In this document: in pieces, positions 10,856 to 19,035 of the stretch | Position numbering within the stretch: position 1 is the first letter of the stretch | How the letters are laid out: each line of letters opens with the position of its first letter | From: a virus | Strand: one strand, 5' to 3' | DNA: 26,814 nucleotides | IMG/VR virus record: IMGVR_UViG_3300034111_000785 | Location: 1-26,814 of that record | Notes under the pieces: model-generated | Told to the model about the DNA's origin: nothing | Seen by the model: only the letters and a program-made list of their open reading frames with translations | Databases searched by the model: none | Position numbers and translations under genes: made by a program

Positions 10856-12642
10856 CCGCCGCGCCCGCAAAGCCAAAGGCCAAGCCATCGCTCACAGCCT
10901 ACGGCTACACCTTTGCAGACTCGCCGGAAGTTCGCGCACTGCTCGCAAACGAACTGCTGCGCGAATTGTTCTTTTTTCGGGAAGCCGCCAACATCCCCAC
11001 CTACGAAGGGCCGGGCGCTTACGCTCACGCCAAACGCGCGGCAGACATGCTGTGGAATGGAAATCCGCAAAAACCGGGAATCATCTGGCACCCGGACTGC
11101 GAGACGGCTTTGGAGGAGTTTTGCAAAATCGGAGCGAAAGGCGAGGTGCTGGTCAGCGGCTCAGCGTCGGGCGGAAAATCCTTCGCCGCCGCCATCTACT
11201 CGGTTTTGTTCTGGCTTTGCGACCAATCCAATAGCGCCGTGCTGGTTTGCTCCACCACGCTGCCAGGTTTGCGGAAACGTATTTGGGGAGAAGTGCGACG
11301 GCTATATCTCGCCATTGAAACTATCTGCGCTCCGGCAAACTACGTCGAAAGCAAGCTGTCTATCGAGTCGGTGAAAGGCGACGCCAAGCACGGCATCTTC
11401 GGCGTATCTGTTGGAGCCGGTGACGAGGCTAAGGCGCTTGGTCGTCTGATTGGTTTCCACGTTCCCAGAATGTGCGTGATCGCAGACGAGCTAACCGACG
11501 TGCCGGAAGCTATTGTGCAAGCTATGACCAACCTGAGCACCGGCAAAAAGAAAGCCGCGTTCATCGGGCTTGGCAACGCCGCGTCCTACTTTGACAGTCA
11601 CGGCAAGATGTGTGAACCGGAGGATGGATGGTCCAGCATCAACGTGAATACAGACCGCTGGAAAACCAAGCGCGGCGGAGTGGCGCTGCACTTCGACGGA
11701 TTTCAGTCCCCAAACGTGCTGGCGAATCGCGTCATCTACCCGTTCCTACTGACCCGCGAGGACATCGCGGCCACGGCGCGGGACTACGGCGAGAACAGTC
11801 CGCAGATGTGGCGTTTCCGGCGCGGCTTCTGGCCACCGGACGGGATTGAGCAGACAGTTCTCAGCGAGTCGCTGCTACAACGCTTCGCGGCCATGTCGAA
11901 AGAGCCGTGGGCCGATATGGATACGCAGCTTTGGGCAGGGCTAGACCCGGCGTTTGGCGGCGGCGACAAGTGCCTTCTCAGCTTTGCCAAGACCGGCAAG
12001 ACCGCACGCGAAACGAACGTGGTGGAGTTTGCGGAAACAGTGACGATCAAAACAGACCTCACCAACCCGTCGCCGCTGCATTTTCAAATCGCCAACAGCG
12101 TGAAGGAACACTGCGTAAAACGTGGCGTAAATCCGCGCAACTTCGGGATGGACGTGACCGGCGAGGGCGGAGGATTGGCTAGCATCATTGCGGAAACGTG
12201 GAGTCCAGACTTTCATCAGGTGGAGTTTGGAGGGAAGCCAAGCGAGATGCCGGTGAGCGAGATGAATCCCAAAACGTGCCGGGAGGAATACGACCGCAAG
12301 GTGACTGAATTGTGGTATTCGTTTCGCGTGGCAGTGATGGCCGGTCAGGTGCGCGGACTGTCGCCCGATGCCGCCAAGGAGTTTTGCATCCGCCTTTTCT
12401 CTGTTGAAAACAAGATCAAGCTGGAAAAGAAAACCGACATGAAGCTGCGCGTCGGACGTTCGCCGGATGCCGCTGATTCGTGCTGCGTGCTGCTCGACAC
12501 CATCCGCAGTCGTGGCGCGCTTGGTGGCACACAGTCAAAAATCCGTCGCACTCTGGACAAAAACTGGCAAGCTTTGGTGCAGGAGTTTTCCATCAACACT
12601 GAGGACAGCTATTTGGAAGATTCAATGGCCGCGCTTTTATGA
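10852..12642 (+). CDS. terL: terminase large subunit
   Basis: The ATG at 10852 overlaps the stop of the giant gene (ATGA) and gives 596 aa. The frame opens earlier (10690) but only inside the upstream gene. It is the ATP-driven DNA-packaging motor with a C-terminal nuclease. Visible motifs are: Walker A GSASGGKS (residues 103-110); Walker B CVIADE (208-213) with catalytic Glu213; and a coupling-type segment AAFIGLGNA (235-243). The RNase H-like nuclease has Asp365 in GLDPAFGGGD, Asp434 in FGMDVTGEGG and a late Asp in RSPDAADS. The length is normal for the family. No small-subunit gene is recognisable beside it. The next gene, coupled by ATGA, is Cys-rich and unusual. Confidence 0.95.
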   Translation: MTAAPAKPKAKPSLTAYGYTFADSPEVRALLANELLRELFFFREAANIPTYEGPGAYAHAKRAADMLWNGNPQKPGIIWHPDCETALEEFCKIGAKGEVLVSGSASGGKSFAAAIYSVLFWLCDQSNSAVLVCSTTLPGLRKRIWGEVRRLYLAIETICAPANYVESKLSIESVKGDAKHGIFGVSVGAGDEAKALGRLIGFHVPRMCVIADELTDVPEAIVQAMTNLSTGKKKAAFIGLGNAASYFDSHGKMCEPEDGWSSINVNTDRWKTKRGGVALHFDGFQSPNVLANRVIYPFLLTREDIAATARDYGENSPQMWRFRRGFWPPDGIEQTVLSESLLQRFAAMSKEPWADMDTQLWAGLDPAFGGGDKCLLSFAKTGKTARETNVVEFAETVTIKTDLTNPSPLHFQIANSVKEHCVKRGVNPRNFGMDVTGEGGGLASIIAETWSPDFHQVEFGGKPSEMPVSEMNPKTCREEYDRKVTELWYSFRVAVMAGQVRGLSPDAAKEFCIRLFSVENKIKLEKKTDMKLRVGRSPDAADSCCVLLDTIRSRGALGGTQSKIRRTLDKNWQALVQEFSINTEDSYLEDSMAALL

Positions 12643-13271
12643 GCAAATACACACTGAAATCTCCAAACCAACCGCCGACAGAGCTTGGCTTCGTCTATAA
12701 GCAATACGAGAGCGGGATGCAGTTCAGTTCCGTCTCGCATACGGAGTGCGCTGGCTACGTTTTGCAGCATCGCCTTGCCAACGGCTACCCGCGTGCCACT
12801 CTGGCGGAGTGCATTGACGACGTGATCGACCAGGTGTGTATCGTGATGGGGCCGGATTACTGCGTGAACAATACCTTCGAGGCGTTTGGGTTCTCGAATA
12901 ATTGGGACCGCATCAAAGCTGGAACGAAGACGCTGGCGACATGGGCTTTCACCGCTCTCGCAAAAGGAAAAGACCCCTACGTTTCGCAGGAATTGGCGGA
13001 GCAACGGGCGGATGCGTGCAGAAATTGCTTTGCCCGCACCGTGACTAGCGGCTGTCTTTCGTGCGGATGGATGGACCTAGTGCGAAAACTCATTGGCGAA
13101 ACCATCAAGAAGGCTGTGAAGCTGGAGGAAAGCAGTTCGTGCCGGGTGTGCGGCTGTTTGCTCGCGGCAAAGTGCCATCTAAAACCGGAAATTCTGGTCG
13201 CTGGCACCACGGCAGAACAGAAATCCGCATACAAGGAAGTCGGAAATCATTGCTGGATGAGCAAACTATAA
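12639..13271 (+). CDS. Cys-rich putative zinc-binding protein between TerL and portal
   Basis: A 210-aa protein starting at ATG 12639, which overlaps the terminase stop (ATGA). The N-terminal 110 residues are mixed alpha/beta with scattered Cys. The C-terminal half is dense in potential metal ligands: Cys127, Cys130, Cys139, Cys142, then Cys168, Cys171, Cys173, Cys179, His180, His204 and Cys205. The arrangement of two CxxC pairs plus a CxxCxC cluster would fit two zinc sites, or less likely an iron-sulfur cluster. Its conserved-looking place in the packaging operon suggests a role in DNA packaging or maturation, perhaps a DNA-binding partner of the terminase. Family not recognised. Confidence 0.7.
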   Translation: MSKYTLKSPNQPPTELGFVYKQYESGMQFSSVSHTECAGYVLQHRLANGYPRATLAECIDDVIDQVCIVMGPDYCVNNTFEAFGFSNNWDRIKAGTKTLATWAFTALAKGKDPYVSQELAEQRADACRNCFARTVTSGCLSCGWMDLVRKLIGETIKKAVKLEESSSCRVCGCLLAAKCHLKPEILVAGTTAEQKSAYKEVGNHCWMSKL

Positions 13272-13273
13272 CC

Positions 13274-13303
13274 TTGACTTCTTACGCGGCTACCGTAAAA
13301 ACT
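13274..13303 (+). promoter_or_regulatory. TTGACT + TTACG-N7-CGTAA control site (site 2)
   Basis: TTGACT (13274-13279) looks like a -35 box. TTACG (13282-13286) and CGTAA (13294-13298) form an inverted repeat, followed by AAACT. The string TTGACTTCTTACG is identical at site 3 (19751), and CCGTAAAAACT also matches. The GTG start of the portal gene is only 12 nt after the repeat. A promoter overlapped by an operator is the simplest reading. If TAAAAA serves as a -10 box, the portal message would be nearly leaderless. Confidence 0.65.
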
Positions 13304-13310
13304 CCCACCT

Positions 13311-15695
13311 GTGCAGACTGAACTTGCCACGCTAGACGCAACCACGAAGGAGCCGCCAAAAACGCGCATCGGCACAGCGTCAAACGCATCGTCCATGTTC
13401 TTTCGGATGCGCGACGCGGACCAGTTGCGTAGTCAGAATCGGGCGCGGGTGCAGGGTCAGATTGACGGAAACGCACCGTTCAAGCGGTCGGAATTGCTGG
13501 CGAAAGGGATGGGGAGCGCGTGCAACCTGAACTTCCGGCAGGCCGGTGCTATCATCGACCAGTATCGCACGCCGTATTTCGATCTTCTGGTTGAGGTTCC
13601 GATGATCGCGGAAATCCAAACCGCTTTCGGAACCGTCACAGAGCGCGCGGATTGGAGTCAGATCATCAGCGAGGAATATAATCGCATGGTGACGAACTGG
13701 AGCGAGTGGGACAAGGTGATGCAATTCTCGCAGTATCAAATGCTGGTGCATGGCATCGGCTTTCTCTACTTCCCGGACGACAAAGATTGGAGGCCGGACA
13801 GCGCCAAGACCGGCGACGTTCTGGTGCCGGACGGAAGCCGCAGTTCCACAGAGGAAATCGAGGTTCTGTGCATCCAGAAAAGCTACGCCAGCAACCGGCT
13901 GTATCGCTACATTCGCAATCCCAAGCAGGCAACAGACGTTGGTTGGAATGTTCCGGCCACAGAGAACGCAATCATTGACGCTTTCAACGGTTCGGCAATG
14001 CCGCCTCCCGGCGCGAACGCCTACGAGTTTTACCAGTCTAAGCTCAAGAACGCCGACATTTACTACGGCACAAGCGAAAGCCGACAGGTGCAAACGTCGC
14101 ATGTTCTCGTGGCGGAGTTTGACGGCAGGGTGAGTCACCACATCATTCGCGCGGATCGCAGCAGCGAAGAGTTTTTGTTCAGCGACATTGGGCGCTTCGA
14201 CTCCATGCAGAGCGTCATCTGCCCGTTTTTCTACACGATTGGCGACGGAACGTGGCACTCGGTTGGCGGACTCGGCAAGGAGATGTTTGCCTACTGCGAG
14301 GTGTTTAACCAGCTTCGCTGCAAGGAAGTGGACGGTGCAATGATCGCGTCCACAGTGCTGTTGCAGCAGACCAGCGCGGATTCTTTGACTAAAAGCCAGC
14401 TTCTATCATTGGCGAATCTGTCCATCATTCCGGCTGGATTGCAGATGATGAGCAGCACTATCGGGCAAGGAATCGACGCGACCGTTAGCGTTCGCCGTGA
14501 TATGGAGGCCGGGCTAAACAACAACATCGGCCTTATGCGCGATGCCCCCGGCGAGACAGTGCCGAGACGTGGGCAGAAACACGCCATTCTGGAATTGCAG
14601 CAGCAGGCGGCGCTCGGCAAAGGGAACATCAATCGCTACTACGTCAGTCTCGACATGCTGCATCGCCAGATGTTTCCGCGTGCGGCCAGCCCCAACGTGC
14701 GCGCTTTTCATCCTGGGGGGCCGCAAGCGTTGGAGTTTCAACGTCGGTGCGTGATGCGCGGAGTGCCGTTGCAAGCTCTTTCGGAAATCGACTCCATCAA
14801 GGCCATGCGTTCGCTTGGCGCTGGCAGCGCCGTGAACGCCATGATGGCGGCACAAGCCATCATGGAAAACGCCGGAAGCTACCCGGAGGAGGGGCGCGTG
14901 CTGGCGATTCGCGACTGGATTTCCCGCACGGCGGGCGGCAGTTTTGCGGATCGCTACATGGGCGAGTTGAACACGAACCGCTCCACTGAGGACGACAGCA
15001 TTGCGGCGCTGGAAAACAACGCGCTCCGCACGGGCGGTCAGGTTGTCATCACCATTCAGCAAAGCCACGTCCGACACTTGGAAAGCCACTTGACGGATGC
15101 GGAGGCACACGAAGCGGAAGTGATGGGACTGGACGCCGAAAGCGGCGCTGGAGTGGCAGCTTTGCAGGCGCTTCACGTTCACCTCGACGGAGCTGGCAAA
15201 CATTGCTACGAACATTTACAGCAACTCTCGCAGGACAAGATTCGCGCCGGGGACTACCAGAATCTTTACAAACGCTGGCAGCAACTTTCTCGGGCGCAGG
15301 ATCAGGTGACGCAACGCTTGGAAGAACAGATGCAAGCCGAGGCGGAACAGCAGGCGCAAGGGCAGGCACCGGAGGCGCAGCAGGACATTCTGAAACTTCT
15401 CAACTACAAGAGCGCGCCGGAAAGCGTCAAGGCGCAGATGGAAGCCGCCGTTGGTCTGGAGCGTGCGCCTGGCGACATTTCGGAATCTGGCCGCAACTTG
15501 GAAATTAAGGAACAGACCCTTGGAATCAAGGTGGCAACCGCTCGGCAAAAGATGGTGCTTGGGGACGTGACGGTTGCTGAGAGCGTAAAAAAGAACGATC
15601 ATTCCATGATGACCAGTAACGCCAAGCTGGCTCTTGAAGCTCAAAAACAAAGGCAGGAAGAAGCCAAAGAAAAACCAGAAACGCCGATGAAATGA
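13311..15695 (+). CDS. portal protein
   Basis: A 794-aa protein starting with GTG at 13311, with no Shine-Dalgarno upstream. The portal forms the dodecameric ring at the capsid vertex through which DNA is packaged and ejected. Evidence is its place after the terminase and before a scaffold/capsid block, its size (podovirus portals are typically 500-750 aa), and its composition: an N-terminal arm with RARVQGQIDGNAPF, an alpha/beta core, and a long helical C-terminus. Residues about 660-794 are very Gln/Glu/Ala-rich (for example EEQMQAEAEQQAQGQAPEAQ) and resemble the barrel/crown extension of some podovirus portals. No other candidate in the window fits. The assignment rests on context more than on a motif. 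Confidence 0.8.
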   Translation: MQTELATLDATTKEPPKTRIGTASNASSMFFRMRDADQLRSQNRARVQGQIDGNAPFKRSELLAKGMGSACNLNFRQAGAIIDQYRTPYFDLLVEVPMIAEIQTAFGTVTERADWSQIISEEYNRMVTNWSEWDKVMQFSQYQMLVHGIGFLYFPDDKDWRPDSAKTGDVLVPDGSRSSTEEIEVLCIQKSYASNRLYRYIRNPKQATDVGWNVPATENAIIDAFNGSAMPPPGANAYEFYQSKLKNADIYYGTSESRQVQTSHVLVAEFDGRVSHHIIRADRSSEEFLFSDIGRFDSMQSVICPFFYTIGDGTWHSVGGLGKEMFAYCEVFNQLRCKEVDGAMIASTVLLQQTSADSLTKSQLLSLANLSIIPAGLQMMSSTIGQGIDATVSVRRDMEAGLNNNIGLMRDAPGETVPRRGQKHAILELQQQAALGKGNINRYYVSLDMLHRQMFPRAASPNVRAFHPGGPQALEFQRRCVMRGVPLQALSEIDSIKAMRSLGAGSAVNAMMAAQAIMENAGSYPEEGRVLAIRDWISRTAGGSFADRYMGELNTNRSTEDDSIAALENNALRTGGQVVITIQQSHVRHLESHLTDAEAHEAEVMGLDAESGAGVAALQALHVHLDGAGKHCYEHLQQLSQDKIRAGDYQNLYKRWQQLSRAQDQVTQRLEEQMQAEAEQQAQGQAPEAQQDILKLLNYKSAPESVKAQMEAAVGLERAPGDISESGRNLEIKEQTLGIKVATARQKMVLGDVTVAESVKKNDHSMMTSNAKLALEAQKQRQEEAKEKPETPMK

Positions 15696-15976
15696 ACAAC
15701 TACACGATAAGCATGGGTGAGCTTGACCCAGTAGAGGACGCATCGCTTCTTCCAAAAGACGAGCAAATTATAGTTGGAGAACGGCGCGCTCGCGCTGTTG
15801 TTTCCACGCCAGAAAAGGAGACGGCATTTCTGAGCAGTCCATATGACCCGACGGACAGGCAGTTGCACGCGGAAGCAATGGTGGCGCTTCTTGTGGCGGT
15901 CAGCGACTTCATCATGGACAGCGAATTTCCTACACCGGAGAACCCTCCGCAACCCACTCTTACCATTGCCCCCTGA
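15692..15976 (+). CDS. small acidic hypothetical protein (94 aa)
   Basis: ATG 15692 overlaps the portal stop (ATGA). The product is short and acidic. It has a helical stretch (LHAEAMVALLVAVSDFIM, residues about 58-75) that is amphipathic rather than a convincing membrane helix, and a Pro-rich C-terminus. It lies between portal and scaffold with overlapping genes on both sides, so it is probably a co-translated accessory of head assembly. Family not recognised. Confidence 0.6.
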   Translation: MNNYTISMGELDPVEDASLLPKDEQIIVGERRARAVVSTPEKETAFLSSPYDPTDRQLHAEAMVALLVAVSDFIMDSEFPTPENPPQPTLTIAP

Positions 15977-16244
15977 CCAATTCCTAACCCGTCACGCCGA
16001 GCAATGGCAGGTGCTTCGCCGCGACCCGATGTGGCGCGACCTCATCGAAACCATTCGCACTTTCGACCCGTGCCGCGCCATGCCAGCAGTGACCGCCAAG
16101 GACGCCACTGAGAACACACAACACCTTCTGGGGCGCATCGCCGGCTTCAATCTCGCCGTCAACGTCATCACGGCGCTGGAGCCGGGGCCGCAGCACGTCA
16201 ATTTGCAAGCAACATACCAACCCGAAGAAACCACAGATGCCTGA
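15966..16244 (+). CDS. small hypothetical protein with TTG start (92 aa)
   Basis: The frame is open from 15843, but reading from there runs through the middle of the previous gene and gives unnatural sequence (RRTGSCTRK). The TTG at 15966 gives MPPDQFLTRHAEQWQVLRRD and overlaps the preceding gene by 11 nt. The remaining 92 residues form two to three helices and include NTQHLLGRIAGFNLAVNVI. Its end overlaps the scaffold start by 8 nt. This is the size and place of small head proteins seen in several podovirus clusters, but no family is recognised. The start choice is uncertain. Confidence 0.52.
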   Translation: MPPDQFLTRHAEQWQVLRRDPMWRDLIETIRTFDPCRAMPAVTAKDATENTQHLLGRIAGFNLAVNVITALEPGPQHVNLQATYQPEETTDA

Positions 16245-17313
16245 TACCGAAACCCAAGAACCTCCTGTCGCCGATGTGTCGCAAGTCGCGGCCATTTTCG
16301 ACAAGATATTTGAAAAAGACCCCAACGCGCTGCCAATTCTGGTCGGCGAAGAACCGCCCGTAGTGGCGCAAGTCACGCAAACCGAACCGCCGAAGGAACC
16401 GGAGGCGAAACCGGAGGCGAAAGTCTCGGCTGAGGACTTCCCGGAAACCCTGCCAAACGAAGGGCGCGGAGACAAGTGGAAGCAGTTTCGCAAGGCCCAC
16501 GAGGAAACGAAAAAGGAGCTACTGGCGCTCAAGGCGGAGCACGAACAGTTTGGAGCAACGCGGGCGGAACGCGACGAACTGAAAGCGCGCACCGCCGAGT
16601 ATGAGGCGAGGATTGCCAAGCTGTCCGAAGTGGACAGCATTGCGCGACTTGAGAACGACCCTGACTTTCAATCGAAGTATGTTGCCAAGCGAGAGCAGGC
16701 GGTCGGCAAGCTGAAAGAGCTGGCCGGATATTCCGACATTGAACCGGAGGCGCTGCTTGGCGTCCTGTCCAAGACAGGAAAGGAACGATTCGCCGCTCTG
16801 GAAAGCGTTCTGGAGTTTGCGCCGTCCGTTCTCAAGACGAAGATCGCCGCGCTGGTTGACCAAGTGGAGGGCATTGACGAGGATCGTCGTGCCGAGCTGT
16901 CCAAGGCGCAGGAATCGCTGACCAAACGCCAGCAGGAACGGCAGGCGAGAGAGGCGGAGCAGCAGGCGCAATTCCAGAAGCACGCCAGCGAAGCCTTTAC
17001 GCGCACGGCGGCAAGTCTTGCCAAGGAGCTTGGCATTGACGAGGCGACGATTACCAAAGCCCGCGAGTTCTACGAAAAGAACAGCGACCTCGAAGCGGCT
17101 TCCCGCGTCATCCTGAAATCGTTTGCGGCAGACGGTGCGCTTGGCAAGGCGAGCGAATCGGCCAAGAAGATTGCGGAACTGGAAAGCGAACTTGCGAAGT
17201 ATCGCGAGTCGTCTCCGGGCATTTCAAGCGGTGGCGCGACTACCGCTGTGCCGAAGGAAATGGACTTCATATCAGCCATCCGTGCGGGCGCGAAGGACGC
17301 CCGAATAATCTGA
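16237..17313 (+). CDS. capsid scaffolding-type protein
   Basis: A 358-aa protein starting at ATG 16237 with an 8-nt overlap. The N-terminal 75 residues are acidic and Pro-rich and probably flexible (TEPPKEPEAKPEAKVSAEDF). Residues about 80-130 and 215-260 are heptad-rich helices, and the extreme C-terminus is short and basic (SAIRAGAKDARII). This pattern of a disordered start, long coiled coils and a basic C-terminal capsid-binding tip is characteristic of phage scaffolding proteins that template procapsid assembly and leave before DNA entry. Position between portal and capsid supports it. In this phage three sugar-modification-type genes separate it from the capsid gene. Confidence 0.72.
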   Translation: MPDTETQEPPVADVSQVAAIFDKIFEKDPNALPILVGEEPPVVAQVTQTEPPKEPEAKPEAKVSAEDFPETLPNEGRGDKWKQFRKAHEETKKELLALKAEHEQFGATRAERDELKARTAEYEARIAKLSEVDSIARLENDPDFQSKYVAKREQAVGKLKELAGYSDIEPEALLGVLSKTGKERFAALESVLEFAPSVLKTKIAALVDQVEGIDEDRRAELSKAQESLTKRQQERQAREAEQQAQFQKHASEAFTRTAASLAKELGIDEATITKAREFYEKNSDLEAASRVILKSFAADGALGKASESAKKIAELESELAKYRESSPGISSGGATTAVPKEMDFISAIRAGAKDARII

Positions 17314-17314
17314 T

Positions 17315-18337
17315 ATGCTCTGCGTTCTAAGCATCTGCCACAAGGAGGCGCAGACGGCGCTAAAGCTGGCGCAATGGATTCGTGAGCTTGGCGGTGTCGG
17401 CAACCACGAGTGCTTGCTATCAGTCAATCAGACGATGGCGAGCGCCAAGCTGCACGAGCCAATCATGGACGAGCTGAAAGCGGCGTTCCGTGTGGTGACG
17501 TTCTACGTGCAATCGCCGGAGGACGAGCGACCGGGACCACCGCAGATGCCGCACGTCTATTCAGCCAACAACGCCTTTATCCGGGTGAACAAGGATGTCA
17601 TCGACGACCATTCCGACACGCCGTATTTCTGGCTGGAAGGCGACGCTATTCCGCTGGTGTCCGATTGGCTGGACCGCATCCAGACTGAATACTTCGCCGC
17701 CGGAAAACCGTTCATGGGCGCTCGCGTGATTTATCCGAACACGCCGGAGCACATGAGCGGAGTGGCGGTTTATCGCGCCATCGGCAGGAACGCGCCGGAC
17801 TACGTGATGGCTCAAAACAACGCTTGGGACGTTGTGGCCGCGTCGCAGATACTTCCAAAGGCGCATTTCACAGGACTCATTCAGCACGATTGGAAAGCTG
17901 AGCCGTTCAATTCGCAGGAAGACATGGCGCGGATTCGTTCCGGGGTGGTTGTCTATCATCAGTGCAAGGATGGATCGCTGATTGACCGACTGCGCGAATC
18001 GCGGGGTGGTGTAGCGACAACACGCTCCGTTCATCACGGGGAGATCGCCGGTTTGAATCCGGCCCCCGCTACTAACCCGGACGTAGCTGCACTGCTCGCC
18101 GAAATAGCATCATTGAAGTCCGATTACAAAGATGCCATTGCTAATTTGGAAATGCAGCGGTCCGCGTTTGCTAAATTCACTGCTTCACGGACGCAAGTTA
18201 TTGTTTCGCCAGAAAAGTCAACTTTGCCTAGTCGGAAACGAAAAACCAAAAAGCCCGACACGCGCACTCCTGAGCAAATTCAAGCAGCCAAGGACCGAAT
18301 GGCCAAGGCGCGGGCCGGGCGGAAGGTGGTGGCGTGA
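17315..18337 (+). CDS. GT-A-type glycosyltransferase-like protein with basic tail
   Basis: A 340-aa protein starting at ATG 17315, one base after the scaffold stop. Residues 1-60 look like the nucleotide-binding half of a GT-A fold (MLCVLSICHKEAQTALKLAQ). Residues 106-114 read WLEGDAIPL, an acidic strand end equivalent to the DxD metal site. Later come HFTGLIQHDWK and VYHQCKDGS, which may form the acceptor side. Residues about 252-290 are a probable coiled coil. Residues about 300-340 are strongly basic (SRKRKTKKPDTRTPEQIQ and on), not a normal part of glycosyltransferases, and could dock to capsid or DNA. The family is recognised by pattern only. Likely works with the next two genes. Confidence 0.68.
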   Translation: MLCVLSICHKEAQTALKLAQWIRELGGVGNHECLLSVNQTMASAKLHEPIMDELKAAFRVVTFYVQSPEDERPGPPQMPHVYSANNAFIRVNKDVIDDHSDTPYFWLEGDAIPLVSDWLDRIQTEYFAAGKPFMGARVIYPNTPEHMSGVAVYRAIGRNAPDYVMAQNNAWDVVAASQILPKAHFTGLIQHDWKAEPFNSQEDMARIRSGVVVYHQCKDGSLIDRLRESRGGVATTRSVHHGEIAGLNPAPATNPDVAALLAEIASLKSDYKDAIANLEMQRSAFAKFTASRTQVIVSPEKSTLPSRKRKTKKPDTRTPEQIQAAKDRMAKARAGRKVVA

Positions 18338-19035
18338 CTGTCGATCTGGTCATCAAGTCGTATCCAGCCGACTACCCGTGGCTGGCGTATGCTCTGAGGT
18401 CACTTCAAAAGTTCGCCACAGGATTCAATGACATCATCGTTCTTCTTCCAAAAAGTTCTCCGCTAAACCTTACGGCGGAAAAGGTGGTGTATCTTGACGC
18501 GCCGGAAGGGTATTTGCAGCAGCAGGTCGCCAAGCTGAACGCCGACCGGCACACGCGGGCGGAATACATCGTTCACTGGGACAGTGACATGATCGCAACT
18601 GCGCCATTCACGCCGGGCATCTTCTTTCACAACGGCAAACCAGCTTGGACAATGACGCCGTGGGGCGACATGCCGGGACAGGTGGAAAAAAAAGCGTGGT
18701 ATCATGTCATGGCGAAGTGCCTGCAAGAATGTCCGCCATACGAGTTCATGCGGAAGTGCGCCATTATCGCGCCGCGCTCGATTTACCAGGAGTTCAGGGA
18801 TTTCATCATGGAAACGCACGGAGCTTCAATGGAAGCCTACGTGATGAACCAACCGGGCCACGAGTTCAGCGAATACAACTGCATTGGATTCTTCGCGTGG
18901 CTCAAGCATCGCGACAAATTCCACTGGCACGACACGACCAATGGCGGCGTTCCGACTTGGCCGTGGAAGCAGTTCTGGAGCTGGGGTGGATTGACGCCGG
19001 AAATCAAAGCTGAAATCGAAACGCTACTGAAATGA
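18334..19035 (+). CDS. glycosyltransferase-like protein (DxD)
   Basis: A 233-aa protein starting with GTG at 18334, overlapping the upstream stop (GTGA). The N-terminal MTVDLVIKSYPADYPWLAYA opens a GT-A-like fold. Residues 80-86 (VHWDSDM) contain the DSD metal/nucleotide-sugar motif, followed by a conserved-looking aromatic region (GKPAWTMTPWGD). It resembles small family-2/DUF6492-like transferases by recollection. Predicted to be cytoplasmic with no membrane segment. Together with the neighbouring glycosyltransferase and FkbM methyltransferase it forms a translationally coupled three-gene set placed directly before the capsid gene. Acceptor unknown. Confidence 0.75.
   Translation: MTVDLVIKSYPADYPWLAYALRSLQKFATGFNDIIVLLPKSSPLNLTAEKVVYLDAPEGYLQQQVAKLNADRHTRAEYIVHWDSDMIATAPFTPGIFFHNGKPAWTMTPWGDMPGQVEKKAWYHVMAKCLQECPPYEFMRKCAIIAPRSIYQEFRDFIMETHGASMEAYVMNQPGHEFSEYNCIGFFAWLKHRDKFHWHDTTNGGVPTWPWKQFWSWGGLTPEIKAEIETLLK

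Noticed and set aside
13380-14258. 292-codon - strand open frame
   Set aside because: Antisense to the portal, with no start context or recognisable domain, and the opposite strand has a coherent coupled gene.
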